NCBI GenBank assembly: GCA_021810575.1
Contig: JAJZIN010000016.1
Location: forward strand, 1 to 13,568
Length of the DNA: 13,568 nt
Direction: 5' to 3'
DNA from: Thermoplasmata archaeon
GTDB lineage: Archaea; Thermoplasmatota; Thermoplasmata; Thermoplasmatales; Thermoplasmataceae
In this document: piece by piece, positions 1-6,484 of the stretch
How the letters are laid out: each line of letters begins with the position of its first letter
Position numbering within the stretch: position 1 is the stretch's first letter
The notes under the pieces: generated by a model
Told to the model about the DNA's origin: nothing
Database searches by the model: none
What the model saw: only the letters and a program-made list of their open reading frames with translations
Program-made: the position numbers and the translations under genes

Positions 1-4
1 AGCA

Positions 5-79
5 TGCTCCGACCGGGATTCGGACCCGGGTCGTCGGCTCGAAAGGCCGATATGCTTGACCGGACTACACCATCGGAGC
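5..79 (-). tRNA. tRNA-Glu (anticodon UUC)
   Basis: Read on the minus strand this folds as a complete 75-nt tRNA. The acceptor arms GCTCCGA and TCGGAGC pair fully, followed by discriminator A. The D arm has GTGT against GCAT with wobble pairs. The anticodon stem TCGGC/GCCGA encloses the loop CTTTCGA, and the T arm CCGGG/CCCGG encloses TCCGAAT. The anticodon TTC lies at plus-strand positions 41-43 and reads glutamate codons. There is no intron. The bases after the discriminator (TGCT) are not CCA, so CCA must be added enzymatically. Both ends lie within the window. Confidence 0.97.
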
Positions 80-103
80 TTTTAATCCTGTAAGGGACAA
101 GCC

Positions 104-111
104 TATATTTA
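104..111 (-). promoter_or_regulatory. TATA box of tRNA-Glu
   Basis: On the minus strand this reads taaatata, centred about 28 bases before the first base of the tRNA at 79, which is the usual archaeal TATA spacing. The 120 bases between the tRNA and the next gene hold this promoter and the divergent one at 167-174. Confidence 0.55.
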
Positions 112-166
112 TTTTTGTGTGCATATCCCATTTTCCATAATATCTATGGAGAAAAATTCAGCAAAT

Positions 167-174
167 AATTTAAA
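167..174 (+). promoter_or_regulatory. TATA-like box of phosphoribosyltransferase gene
   Basis: The element aatttaaa is centred about 29 bases before the ATG at 200. Transcription would start at or a few bases before that codon, which fits a leaderless mRNA and the lack of a Shine-Dalgarno sequence. Confidence 0.45.
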
Positions 175-199
175 CAGGTAAAGATATGGAACTGATTAC

Positions 200-844
200 A
201 TGGAATTCAGGGCAAAAATTGTCAAATGGACAGAGATTGAAAAATGGTGTGAACAGATCAACAGGAAAATGTCTGAATCATTTCAGCCTGATGTTATCAT
301 CGGAATGTCACGTGGAGGGCTTGTTCCTGCCAGAATCGTTGCAGACATGAATCTGATCAAGGATCTTTATGCAGTTAAGACTGAGCACTGGGGATTAACA
401 GCAACAGTCGACGGAGAGGCCGTTCTGAAATATGGCCTGAGTGTTTCTGTTGAAGGAAGAAATGTGCTTGTTGTTGATGATATTACAGATACTGGCCAGA
501 GCATGAAGTTGGCATATGACTATGCAATGACTCTCAAAGCAAAATCTGTGAAGACTGCAACCATGCTCCATATCGCCCATTCGAAATTTACTCCAGACTT
601 CTACGGAGAGGAAGTATCGGAAGATAAATGGACATGGTTCATCTTTCCCTGGAACGTTTATGAAGATCTCACAAATCTTATTGGAAAGTTGAAAATTTCA
701 GATGCGAGCCAATCCATTATCGAGGGTATATTAAAAGAATCATATGATCTTTCAGTTGAAAACAGTATGCTTACGAAAGTGCTTGAACAGATGGTAAGGC
801 TTAGAAAACTTATCAAAAAAGATGATAAATACACAGTAGCCTAA
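200..844 (+). CDS. Purine-type phosphoribosyltransferase
   Basis: This 214-residue protein is a type I phosphoribosyltransferase, which joins a purine base to PRPP to salvage nucleotides. The PRPP-binding signature VLVVDDITDTGQS spans residues 89-101 with paired acids D93 and D94. A phosphate-contact loop GMSRGGLVPAR spans 35-45. The segment WTWFIFPWNVYEDL near residues 143-156 resembles the hood region of Gpt/Xpt-like xanthine-guanine enzymes, so guanine, xanthine or hypoxanthine is the likely base; the exact base cannot be read. About 50 helical residues follow the catalytic core, typical of the archaeal COG2236 group. The ATG at 200 is preceded by a TATA element but no ribosome site, suggesting a leaderless message. 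Its stop overlaps that of the convergent carbamate kinase gene. Confidence 0.88.
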   Translation: MEFRAKIVKWTEIEKWCEQINRKMSESFQPDVIIGMSRGGLVPARIVADMNLIKDLYAVKTEHWGLTATVDGEAVLKYGLSVSVEGRNVLVVDDITDTGQSMKLAYDYAMTLKAKSVKTATMLHIAHSKFTPDFYGEEVSEDKWTWFIFPWNVYEDLTNLIGKLKISDASQSIIEGILKESYDLSVENSMLTKVLEQMVRLRKLIKKDDKYTVA

Positions 845-1758
845 TCCGCATATATGTGTGTACCTCTATTTCCTCTGTACACATTTATTGCATCCTTTAA
901 ATCGCCGATTCTTGCAACCTTCCCGCCATGTTTGAGGAACGTTATTGCAGCGTTAACTTTTGGTGCCATACTGCCCTTCCCAAACTGATTTTCATTCATG
1001 TATGTTTCCATTTCATTCAGAGTGACCTTTTCAAGGCCCCTCTGTTCGGGTTTTCCATAATTTATGTAAACATTTGGAACATCGGTGAGTATCAGAAGCT
1101 GGTCACATTCAAGCATATAGGCAAGCACAGCCGATGCCAAATCCTTATCTATAACAGCCTCAACTCCTGAGTATCCTTTTCCATTGTCCACCACTGGAAT
1201 GCCTCCCCCTCCAACGCAAACAGGAACGAATCCTGAAATCAGGTTATTCTCTATTATCCTCTTTTCCAAAATATCCTTTGGATATGGTGATGGCACAACT
1301 CTTCTCCATCCCTTTTCGGTCTTTGTGAATTTCCATCCCTTCTCCTTCTCATCATCTGTAAAGATCTGACCAACAGGCTTTGAAGGGTTCTGAAAACCTA
1401 CATCATTTCCATCAACAAGTGTTCTGGTTATGATCACAGAAAGATCCTTCCCAAGGCCCTTTTCTTTTTTTACCCTTTCGTAGGCTTCAAGAATCATCTC
1501 ACCTATAAGGCCCTGTGACATTCCTCCACAGGCATGCAGTGGCATTCCAGGGGGCATATCCTGCATATCCTGATTCCTCAGGAATATGTCTCCAACTTGG
1601 GGCCCGTTTCCATGGGTTATTATAACATCTTCCTTTTCAATGACATCAGCCAGAGAATTCAATGCATCATAAGCGTGTTTTACCTGTGTTTCATAATCCC
1701 TTCTGTCTCCATTCAGTAACAGTGCATTCCCACCTAAGGCAATAACGATTCTTGTCAT
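841..1758 (-). CDS. arcC: Carbamate kinase
   Basis: This 305-residue cytoplasmic amino-acid-kinase-fold enzyme interconverts carbamoyl phosphate plus ADP with carbamate plus ATP. Family marks occur in order: ALGGNALL at 7-14, THGNGPQVG at 48-56, CGGMSQG near 77-83, NPSKPVG at 124-130, RRVVPSP at 152-158, GGGGIPV at 183-189, AVIDKDLA at 201-208, TDV at 225-227 and FGKGSMAPKVNA at 259-270. Length is normal for the family. The frame stays open to a TTG at 1791, but ATG 1758 places the MTRIVIALGG strand at the terminus as in homologues and lies 38 bases after a TATA box, so I take it as the start. No arginine deiminase, ornithine carbamoyltransferase or agmatine genes lie nearby, so the source of carbamoyl phosphate is unclear. 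The product family is sure; the physiological direction is inference. Confidence 0.93.
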   Translation of the reverse strand: MTRIVIALGGNALLLNGDRRDYETQVKHAYDALNSLADVIEKEDVIITHGNGPQVGDIFLRNQDMQDMPPGMPLHACGGMSQGLIGEMILEAYERVKKEKGLGKDLSVIITRTLVDGNDVGFQNPSKPVGQIFTDDEKEKGWKFTKTEKGWRRVVPSPYPKDILEKRIIENNLISGFVPVCVGGGGIPVVDNGKGYSGVEAVIDKDLASAVLAYMLECDQLLILTDVPNVYINYGKPEQRGLEKVTLNEMETYMNENQFGKGSMAPKVNAAITFLKHGGKVARIGDLKDAINVYRGNRGTHIYAD

Positions 1759-1792
1759 AATTTCACGCAGGAAAATACAGATATCTTTCAAG

Positions 1793-1800
1793 TATTTATA
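1793..1800 (-). promoter_or_regulatory. TATA box of carbamate kinase gene
   Basis: Minus-strand tataaata is centred about 38 bases before the ATG at 1758, predicting a leader of roughly 10-13 bases with no clear ribosome site. The rest of the divergent spacer 1759-1950 is AT-rich and holds no other gene that I can see. Confidence 0.5.
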
Positions 1801-1937
1801 ATGGCATATAATATTTCAAATCTTAAATATCATAAATTATAAAGTGTTCCCAAATCAACATGCTTTTAAATGTAACATGAATCTAATTCTATCCATTGTT
1901 TACAAAAATCTGATGACATCTTTTTTTATGTAATGAA

Positions 1938-1952
1938 ATAATACGTTATTAT
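1938..1952 (+). promoter_or_regulatory. Inverted repeat over the mqnD start
   Basis: Arms ATAATA and TATTAT flank a CGT centre, giving a 15-base perfect dyad that ends inside the mqnD start codon (1951-1953). A weak T-rich TATA-like element sits at about 1921-1930, so the dyad would cover the predicted transcription start and could be a repressor site. In AT-rich DNA a dyad of this size can arise by chance. Confidence 0.25.
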
Positions 1953-2766
1953 GAAGTTAACAGTTGCACATACGCCGGATCCAGATGACGCATTCATGTT
2001 TTATGCAATGGTGACCGGAAAGATACAGACAAGTATGGAATATGAACAGATAATAAAGGATATTGAGACACTAAATGATGAGGCAAAGACTGGATTGTAT
2101 GATGTTACAGCCATATCAGCAAATGCATACGCATCATTCAATGAAGTATATGCCCTTACAAGATCAGGTGCCAGTTTTGGCCTTTCCTATGGCCCCATGG
2201 TAGTTGCAAAGAGCCAGGTGGATTTTTCAAAGGCAAAAGTTGGAAGCCCTGGTCCAGGAACATCATCTGAACTTCTTTTCAAAATGTTTGTGAACAAAGA
2301 CGCCAATATTATGCCAATGCGCTTCGATAAGATCCCTGATGCTGTCTTAAATGGGGAAATAGATGCAGGAATCGTGATCCATGATGAACAGCTCACATAC
2401 CAGAATAAAGGTCTCATAAAGGTTGTCGATCTGTATGAGAAGTGGAAGTACTACGCAGGAGATCTTCCTGTACCCCTTGGTTTCAACGCCATAAGGAAAA
2501 GTCTCGGAGAAGAGGTCATTGCAAATTACATCAAGGACTTTGAAAATTCCATAAAATATGCAATCGATCACACAGAAGAGGCAGCCAGGTATGCAATGAA
2601 ATATGCAAGATACCAGGATCTCGAACTGGAAACAAAATTCATAAGGATGTATGTCAACGATCTTTCAGTGGATTTTGGCGAAAAGGGAAGGAAGGCACTT
2701 CAACTATATTATAGAAAAGCAAATGAAATGGGTCTTCTTCCAAAATTCCAGATGGAAATTGTATAA
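1951..2766 (+). CDS. mqnD: 1,4-dihydroxy-6-naphthoate synthase (MqnD)
   Basis: MqnD converts cyclic dehypoxanthinyl futalosine to 1,4-dihydroxy-6-naphthoate in the futalosine route to menaquinone. The 271-residue protein has the periplasmic-binding-protein-like fold of the MqnA/MqnD family (PF02621) without a signal peptide, so it is cytoplasmic. The N-terminal HTPDPDDAFMFYAMV (7-21) and the IETLN strand are family marks. VIHDEQLTY at 142-150 carries the histidine (H144) matching the catalytic His of bacterial MqnD. DLPVPLGFNAIRKSLG and YVNDLSVDFGEKG near the C-terminus distinguish MqnD from MqnA. The start is supported by alignment of the first strand. The other mqn genes are not in the window. 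The bd oxidase operon just downstream consumes the quinol this pathway supplies. Confidence 0.9.
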   Translation: MKLTVAHTPDPDDAFMFYAMVTGKIQTSMEYEQIIKDIETLNDEAKTGLYDVTAISANAYASFNEVYALTRSGASFGLSYGPMVVAKSQVDFSKAKVGSPGPGTSSELLFKMFVNKDANIMPMRFDKIPDAVLNGEIDAGIVIHDEQLTYQNKGLIKVVDLYEKWKYYAGDLPVPLGFNAIRKSLGEEVIANYIKDFENSIKYAIDHTEEAARYAMKYARYQDLELETKFIRMYVNDLSVDFGEKGRKALQLYYRKANEMGLLPKFQMEIV

Positions 2767-2774
2767 TTTAAAAT

Positions 2775-2790
2775 AAAATTTTGTTTTTTT
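2775..2790 (+). terminator. T-rich terminator after mqnD
   Basis: Eight bases after the mqnD stop, a run ending in seven consecutive T residues (2784-2790) looks like an archaeal oligo-T terminator. The strong cydA TATA box begins almost immediately behind it. Confidence 0.5.
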
Positions 2791-2792
2791 AC

Positions 2793-2801
2793 TATATATA
2801 A
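2793..2801 (+). promoter_or_regulatory. TATA box of the cyd operon
   Basis: The element tatatataa is the strongest TATA match between mqnD and cydA. It predicts transcription from about 2823 and a leader near 43 bases, long for this genome. A weaker element tttaatta at 2830-2837 would instead start transcription at about 2860-2862, giving an almost leaderless message. Confidence 0.5.
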
Positions 2802-2865
2802 ACCCATTGCCTTATCTGTCAGGTTAAGATTTAATTACTAAAACAGAGATATCAAACGGATATGA

Positions 2866-4218
2866 ATGACCAGTATTATTAACTTTGATCGTTTTATGAT
2901 GGGTTTTACGCTGGGTTCTCATATTCTCATTGTTACTCTGACAATAGGAATCTCAGTGGTGATGAGTATCATTGAGTTCCTTGGAATTTTTCTCAAGGAC
3001 AGGGGATATGAGGTTATGGCAAGGAGGCTCTCAAGGGCCCTTGCAATATTCTTTGCGATTGGAACTGCTAGTGGAACCGTGCTGGCAATTGAGTTATTTT
3101 CACTCTGGCCAAACTTCATGGTTTTAGTAGGAAAGATCGATATTCTTCCTTTCTACTATGAGGTATTCGCATTTTTCCTTGAATCAATCAGTTTGGTTCT
3201 GTACATCTATTACTGGGACTACTTTAAAAACAGGTACCAGCACTGGCTTCTGTCACTGTTTGTGGCAGCAGGTACTCTTCTCTCAGCGGTTTTCATCACA
3301 ATGGTGAATGCATGGATGAACACGCCGGCAGGATTTAACCTAAATGAATACAGGCTCACCGGCAAAGTTGTAGATGTGAATCCACTGGCGGCGATGTTCA
3401 GCCCTTCAGCATGGGTCGAGATCGGACATGTGGTTCCGGCAACCCTTGCAGCGGGCAGTTTTGCATTGCTTGCATATTTTGCAATAAACTATCTTAGATC
3501 AAAGACGGATATTGCAAAGAGCATCTACATGAAATCTATCAAGGTGGCTGCAATTGTGGGGCTCATTGCAATCGGCATTGCAGGCCTTACCGGTGATGAA
3601 TCCATGAGGATGCTATATTCACTCCAGCCTCTGAAATATGCCGCAATAGAGCTGAATTTCAACTACACAACAAATGCAGCAGAAAAGCTCGGTGGTATTG
3701 TTATAAACGGAAAGCCTCAATACTATATAGCTGTACCTGGACTACAGGAATTTATCATGTTTCTGTCATTCAATGCCCACCAGCCAGTTCCATATCTGAA
3801 CGCGTATCCAAAATCTCAATGGCCCCCACTTTTCGTACATCTTACATTCGATACGATGGTAGGTGGCGGTGCTCTGGTTGGACTATTTGCGCTTCTGCTG
3901 TTTTTCAGGATAATATTCAAGAAGGACATATCCGGAAAATTCTACCTGTACTCTATGATAATATCCGGAATTCTTCTTGAAATCGTGTATGATTCCGGTT
4001 GGGTCACTGATGAGGTTGGGAGACAGCCGTACATAATATACAACAATATTATGACCGTAGCATCGGCAGCGAACACATCACCTTCCGTGCTTCCACTGGG
4101 AATAGGGATAATCATATTTTACCTCATTGTTGTACCCTTTACATTTTACTTCTCTGCAAAGGTGCTCGGAAATGTTTCTATTGAAAAGGAAATCGAAAGG
4201 GTTGGTGATGTCCAATGA
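2866..4218 (+). CDS. cydA: Cytochrome bd oxidase subunit I (CydA)
   Basis: Subunit I of the membrane-bound bd oxidase carries the haems and the quinol site, reducing oxygen to water. Ligands are visible: H19 (high-spin haem, same number as in E. coli), H188 (b558 axial ligand), M331 (second b558 ligand, in TFDTMVGGG), acidic residues E99 and E106 in the YYEVFAFFLES segment, and the GWVTDEVGRQP signature at 378-388. The motif from G243 to E262 (GD...QPLKYAAIE, with K257 and E262) leads into a short Q loop. There are about nine hydrophobic helices; 450 residues is the short-Q-loop size class. The ATG at 2866 is fixed because a TGA lies immediately upstream in frame. cydB overlaps the stop by four bases, so subunits I and II are translationally coupled. 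Confidence 0.95.
   Translation: MTSIINFDRFMMGFTLGSHILIVTLTIGISVVMSIIEFLGIFLKDRGYEVMARRLSRALAIFFAIGTASGTVLAIELFSLWPNFMVLVGKIDILPFYYEVFAFFLESISLVLYIYYWDYFKNRYQHWLLSLFVAAGTLLSAVFITMVNAWMNTPAGFNLNEYRLTGKVVDVNPLAAMFSPSAWVEIGHVVPATLAAGSFALLAYFAINYLRSKTDIAKSIYMKSIKVAAIVGLIAIGIAGLTGDESMRMLYSLQPLKYAAIELNFNYTTNAAEKLGGIVINGKPQYYIAVPGLQEFIMFLSFNAHQPVPYLNAYPKSQWPPLFVHLTFDTMVGGGALVGLFALLLFFRIIFKKDISGKFYLYSMIISGILLEIVYDSGWVTDEVGRQPYIIYNNIMTVASAANTSPSVLPLGIGIIIFYLIVVPFTFYFSAKVLGNVSIEKEIERVGDVQ
4204..4209 (+). promoter_or_regulatory. Ribosome binding site of cydB
   Basis: GGTGAT, complementary to the archaeal 16S rRNA tail, lies five bases before the ATG at 4215 inside the end of cydA. It fixes the start of subunit II and the ATGA overlap. 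Confidence 0.7.
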
Positions 4219-5183
4219 GTTTTAACCCGGAAGTGTTTCTGAACGGTGTCATCTTTGCAATGTTCTTTGCCATAATTTCAACAGAGCTGATGGCAGCCTC
4301 TGCAATCATTTTCAAATATGAGGAAAGTACGAGAAAGGTATTCTATTACCTTGTACCCATATGGGAGATCACCGGTACATTCTTTGTATTTTATGTGGTC
4401 AATGTGGAGGCGCTCATTCCTGATGCGCTGCCGATACTTGCCTATTCATACATTTCATATATTCTGATCTTCATTGTCATATACATTACAAGGAATGTAT
4501 CCATAATTTCTGCAGAATTCATATTCAAAAATAAATGGAAAATAAACAGGAGGATGCTATATTCCCTATATGCCATAATGACATATGTGCTTGGCTTCTT
4601 CGTACTTGTAATATATACATCACTGATGAGTGGCCACGGCCTGAATATCACAACAAGAACCTTCAACATGGGTGCGTTTCTAGGATATCTTCCCGATGAT
4701 GGTTTCATATTGGGGAGTGCCATAGTTCTGTTTGGAATGGCGTCCATATTCTACAGGCTTGAAGTGAATGCCATACTTTCACTTGTCGTAACTGTTCTTG
4801 GATTAATAGTCGCAGGCGTATCATTCGTAGTGATCAATGACGTCAGCAATGTGTACCTGATGGTTGCCTCAGGGATAGTGACTGTTGCAATACCTGTTCT
4901 GTATATAATACCGCAATTGAAGCAATATATATCGGACAAGATAATATTTCAGGGATTTCTCGCAGTATCTGCCTTCCTGCTGTTCTACTCAGTGTATCCA
5001 AATCTTTCATCAAAAGCAATCAATGTAAATACTCTCCTAAATAATTCGGCAATGCAGACTCAGATCTTCTATGCAACCCTCATAGGGGGAACTCTATTGC
5101 TTATAATGTCCCTTGTATTCTTCAGAATATGGTTGAAATCTTCAAAGATGCACATGGAAGCTGGAGCAGGGGAGGTCGATTAA
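4215..5183 (+). CDS. cydB: Cytochrome bd oxidase subunit II (divergent CydB)
   Basis: A 322-residue integral membrane protein with about eight to nine hydrophobic helices, starting within the cydA stop codon. Position, size and topology match CydB, which pairs with CydA and stabilises the haem-bearing subunit. The sequence is divergent: the usual WDGNEVWL-type motif is represented only by PIWEITGTFFVFY (48-60), followed by VVNVEALIPDALP (61-73) where typical proteins have an AFP/LP-like segment. A late YPN (261-263) and the final helix ending FFRIW match the general shape of the family. R113 and E51 are charged candidates near the membrane. I infer subunit II mainly from context; similarity to well-studied bacterial CydB is weak by eye. 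The third gene starts directly after its stop codon. Confidence 0.8.
   Translation: MSFNPEVFLNGVIFAMFFAIISTELMAASAIIFKYEESTRKVFYYLVPIWEITGTFFVFYVVNVEALIPDALPILAYSYISYILIFIVIYITRNVSIISAEFIFKNKWKINRRMLYSLYAIMTYVLGFFVLVIYTSLMSGHGLNITTRTFNMGAFLGYLPDDGFILGSAIVLFGMASIFYRLEVNAILSLVVTVLGLIVAGVSFVVINDVSNVYLMVASGIVTVAIPVLYIIPQLKQYISDKIIFQGFLAVSAFLLFYSVYPNLSSKAINVNTLLNNSAMQTQIFYATLIGGTLLLIMSLVFFRIWLKSSKMHMEAGAGEVD
5171..5176 (+). promoter_or_regulatory. Ribosome binding site of the third cyd-operon gene
   Basis: GGAGGT, the strongest ribosome site in the window, lies seven bases before the ATG at 5184, inside the last codons of cydB. It shows that the downstream reading frame is genuinely translated from the cyd transcript. 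Confidence 0.75.
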
Positions 5184-5864
5184 ATGCTCTATTTTGATGT
5201 ATTTGTCTCGACAATAATCATTTTTATTCTCACGCTTATACTGGCATTTCTCATATCAACAAATGCAGTAAGAACTCAAAAAGCTCCTTTCATATTGTGG
5301 TCCACAGGACTCTGGATTTTCGCAGTATCGGTTCTGATGGAAACGGTGTTCTCTGCAGGTATTGTCAACTCAATCCTGATGGATTCTTATCTGTTTCTTG
5401 TGGCCATTCTTGTGGAAATGCTCTCTCTTGGTTCAGTATATCTTCTTGGAAATGAAAAGCTGATCAAGGGATATACCGCATATTCCATAATAGCCGATAT
5501 AATCCTCCTCGTATCGCTTCTGATCACGCCACTTCCGAATATGATCATCACTGGAGTCGTTTCAGGCGTACTTCCACTGCTCATTGTGATAACATCCTCA
5601 ATTGTAACGTTCCCAGCAGCTGCCCTTCTTATCATAATATCGTACATATCGTACAGAAAAAAGGCAGACAAGAAACTGATCAGCATAATTGTTGGCGTTA
5701 TAGTGGTAAGTATTGCCGGAACACTTTACATAGCGGCCTTTCCTGCGTTCCTTTACTATGCTGAATTTATCGGAATAGTACTTCTCTGGCTTGGATTTGT
5801 TGACTTCAGCAAAATATTTTCAAGCGCAAGGAATCAGAACACTCAGAAAAACCTCAGCGATTGA
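5184..5864 (+). CDS. Unknown seven-helix membrane protein of the cyd operon
   Basis: I do not recognise this 226-residue protein. It is strongly hydrophobic with about seven predicted membrane helices (near 6-26, 35-57, 64-87, 96-116, 121-156 which may be one long or two short, 164-183 and 189-207) and a short polar C-terminal tail. Acidic residues E53, E78 and E194 fall within predicted helices, which is unusual and could serve proton movement or haem or subunit contacts. No haem-binding or transporter signature is evident. The start directly abuts the cydB stop and carries a GGAGGT site, so it is co-transcribed and probably made together with the oxidase. It is far larger than the single-helix CydX/CydH subunits of bacteria and is not CydC or CydD, as it lacks ATPase motifs. 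A role as subunit or assembly factor is inference from position. Confidence 0.75.
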   Translation: MLYFDVFVSTIIIFILTLILAFLISTNAVRTQKAPFILWSTGLWIFAVSVLMETVFSAGIVNSILMDSYLFLVAILVEMLSLGSVYLLGNEKLIKGYTAYSIIADIILLVSLLITPLPNMIITGVVSGVLPLLIVITSSIVTFPAAALLIIISYISYRKKADKKLISIIVGVIVVSIAGTLYIAAFPAFLYYAEFIGIVLLWLGFVDFSKIFSSARNQNTQKNLSD

Positions 5865-6408
5865 TCAAAGAGAATACCATGCCCAGATTCTGGGCGATTT
5901 CCATTTTTCCCATCTTTTCCTTTTTCATCTTGATCTTCATTCTGTTCACAGTTCTTTTCATGTCCTTGAACAGTTGATTCACATTGATAACGACATTATG
6001 ATCACTGAGCCAGATGCCCCTTTTCATTCCGTAATCCATTGTGGCAGAAGGATCATCAGGATTTATTTCGATCACAGCCGGATTCCTGATGAAATACCTG
6101 TGGAAGAGGCCTCCTCTGATGATCCTGTATGTTTCCCTTGGATCAAGATCACTGTAAGACTTTCCTGCCCATTTCATGAAGGATGCAAAGTTCTTATTGG
6201 ACTGCCCTGAACCGAACACTATTCTTTCGCTTTCACCCTCAAGGATTCTGCCTATGCCCCCTATCATTTCCCCATAGGCAAATATGCCAATGACAGCCAT
6301 TACCGGAGACTTATTCACAATGCACATGCTTATATCTCTGTACATCTCCTTCTTGACAATATCCGTAAAGAATGCCTCAAGTTTCACTTCACCTATGAAT
6401 GGGTTCAT
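5854..6408 (-). CDS. Unknown protein with HEPN-like R-x4-H motif
   Basis: This 184-residue soluble protein has no name that I recognise. It looks mostly helical: an N-terminal helix with FFTDIVKKEMY (13-23), a segment AYGEMIGGIGRIL (44-56), FASFMKWAG (74-82), then ETYRIIRGGLFHRYF (92-106). The last holds R98-x4-H103, the spacing of the active-site motif of HEPN-fold RNases, in a helix context like the 'RCGLxH' segment of uncharacterised bacterial proteins that I recall. The C-terminal 35 residues are highly basic (KDMKRTVNRMKIKMKK), suggesting nucleic-acid contact. There is no partner nucleotidyltransferase or antitoxin beside it. The ATG at 6408 has a TATA-like element about 25 bases upstream. 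The 3' end overlaps the cyd-operon gene by 11 bases. Confidence 0.7.
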   Translation of the reverse strand: MNPFIGEVKLEAFFTDIVKKEMYRDISMCIVNKSPVMAVIGIFAYGEMIGGIGRILEGESERIVFGSGQSNKNFASFMKWAGKSYSDLDPRETYRIIRGGLFHRYFIRNPAVIEINPDDPSATMDYGMKRGIWLSDHNVVINVNQLFKDMKRTVNRMKIKMKKEKMGKMEIAQNLGMVFSLINR

Positions 6409-6428
6409 TCAATGATAATCTTTTGTGT

Positions 6429-6436
6429 TTTATTTT
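6429..6436 (-). promoter_or_regulatory. Weak TATA box of the R-x4-H gene
   Basis: Minus-strand aaaataaa is centred about 25 bases before the ATG at 6408, consistent with leaderless transcription. It lies back-to-back with the HxlR promoter inside a 76-base spacer, so a regulator bound here could affect both genes. Confidence 0.35.
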
Positions 6437-6454
6437 CGATTAGAAACTTCAATC

Positions 6455-6462
6455 TATATATA
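6455..6462 (+). promoter_or_regulatory. TATA box of the HxlR gene
   Basis: The perfect tatatata is centred 26-27 bases before the ATG at 6485. It decides the start: the upstream in-frame GTG at 6425 would place the promoter inside the coding sequence. Confidence 0.6.
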
Positions 6463-6484
6463 CACTGGCCCGTTATTATTTACA

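Noticed and set aside
1759..1791. N-terminal extension of carbamate kinase to TTG 1791
   Set aside because: The extra eleven residues precede the conserved first strand, the codon is TTG, and the TATA box at 1793-1800 directly abuts it, too close for it to be transcribed. ATG 1758 fits better.
1858..1880. Two CATG motifs around a TTTTAAATGTA stretch
   Set aside because: They are only four-base words within AT-rich spacer and do not form a convincing repeat or operator.
4442..4747. Open frame of 101 residues antisense to cydB
   Set aside because: It is a shadow of a hydrophobic coding sequence with no initiation signal.
5791..6210. Open frame of 139 residues on the plus strand
   Set aside because: It runs opposite the R-x4-H gene and through the end of the cyd-operon gene. 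It is His/Phe-rich with no start signal and looks like an antisense shadow.
6425..6484. GTG-started extension of the HxlR protein
   Set aside because: The TATA box at 6455-6462 would lie inside the coding sequence, and the added residues do not resemble the family.
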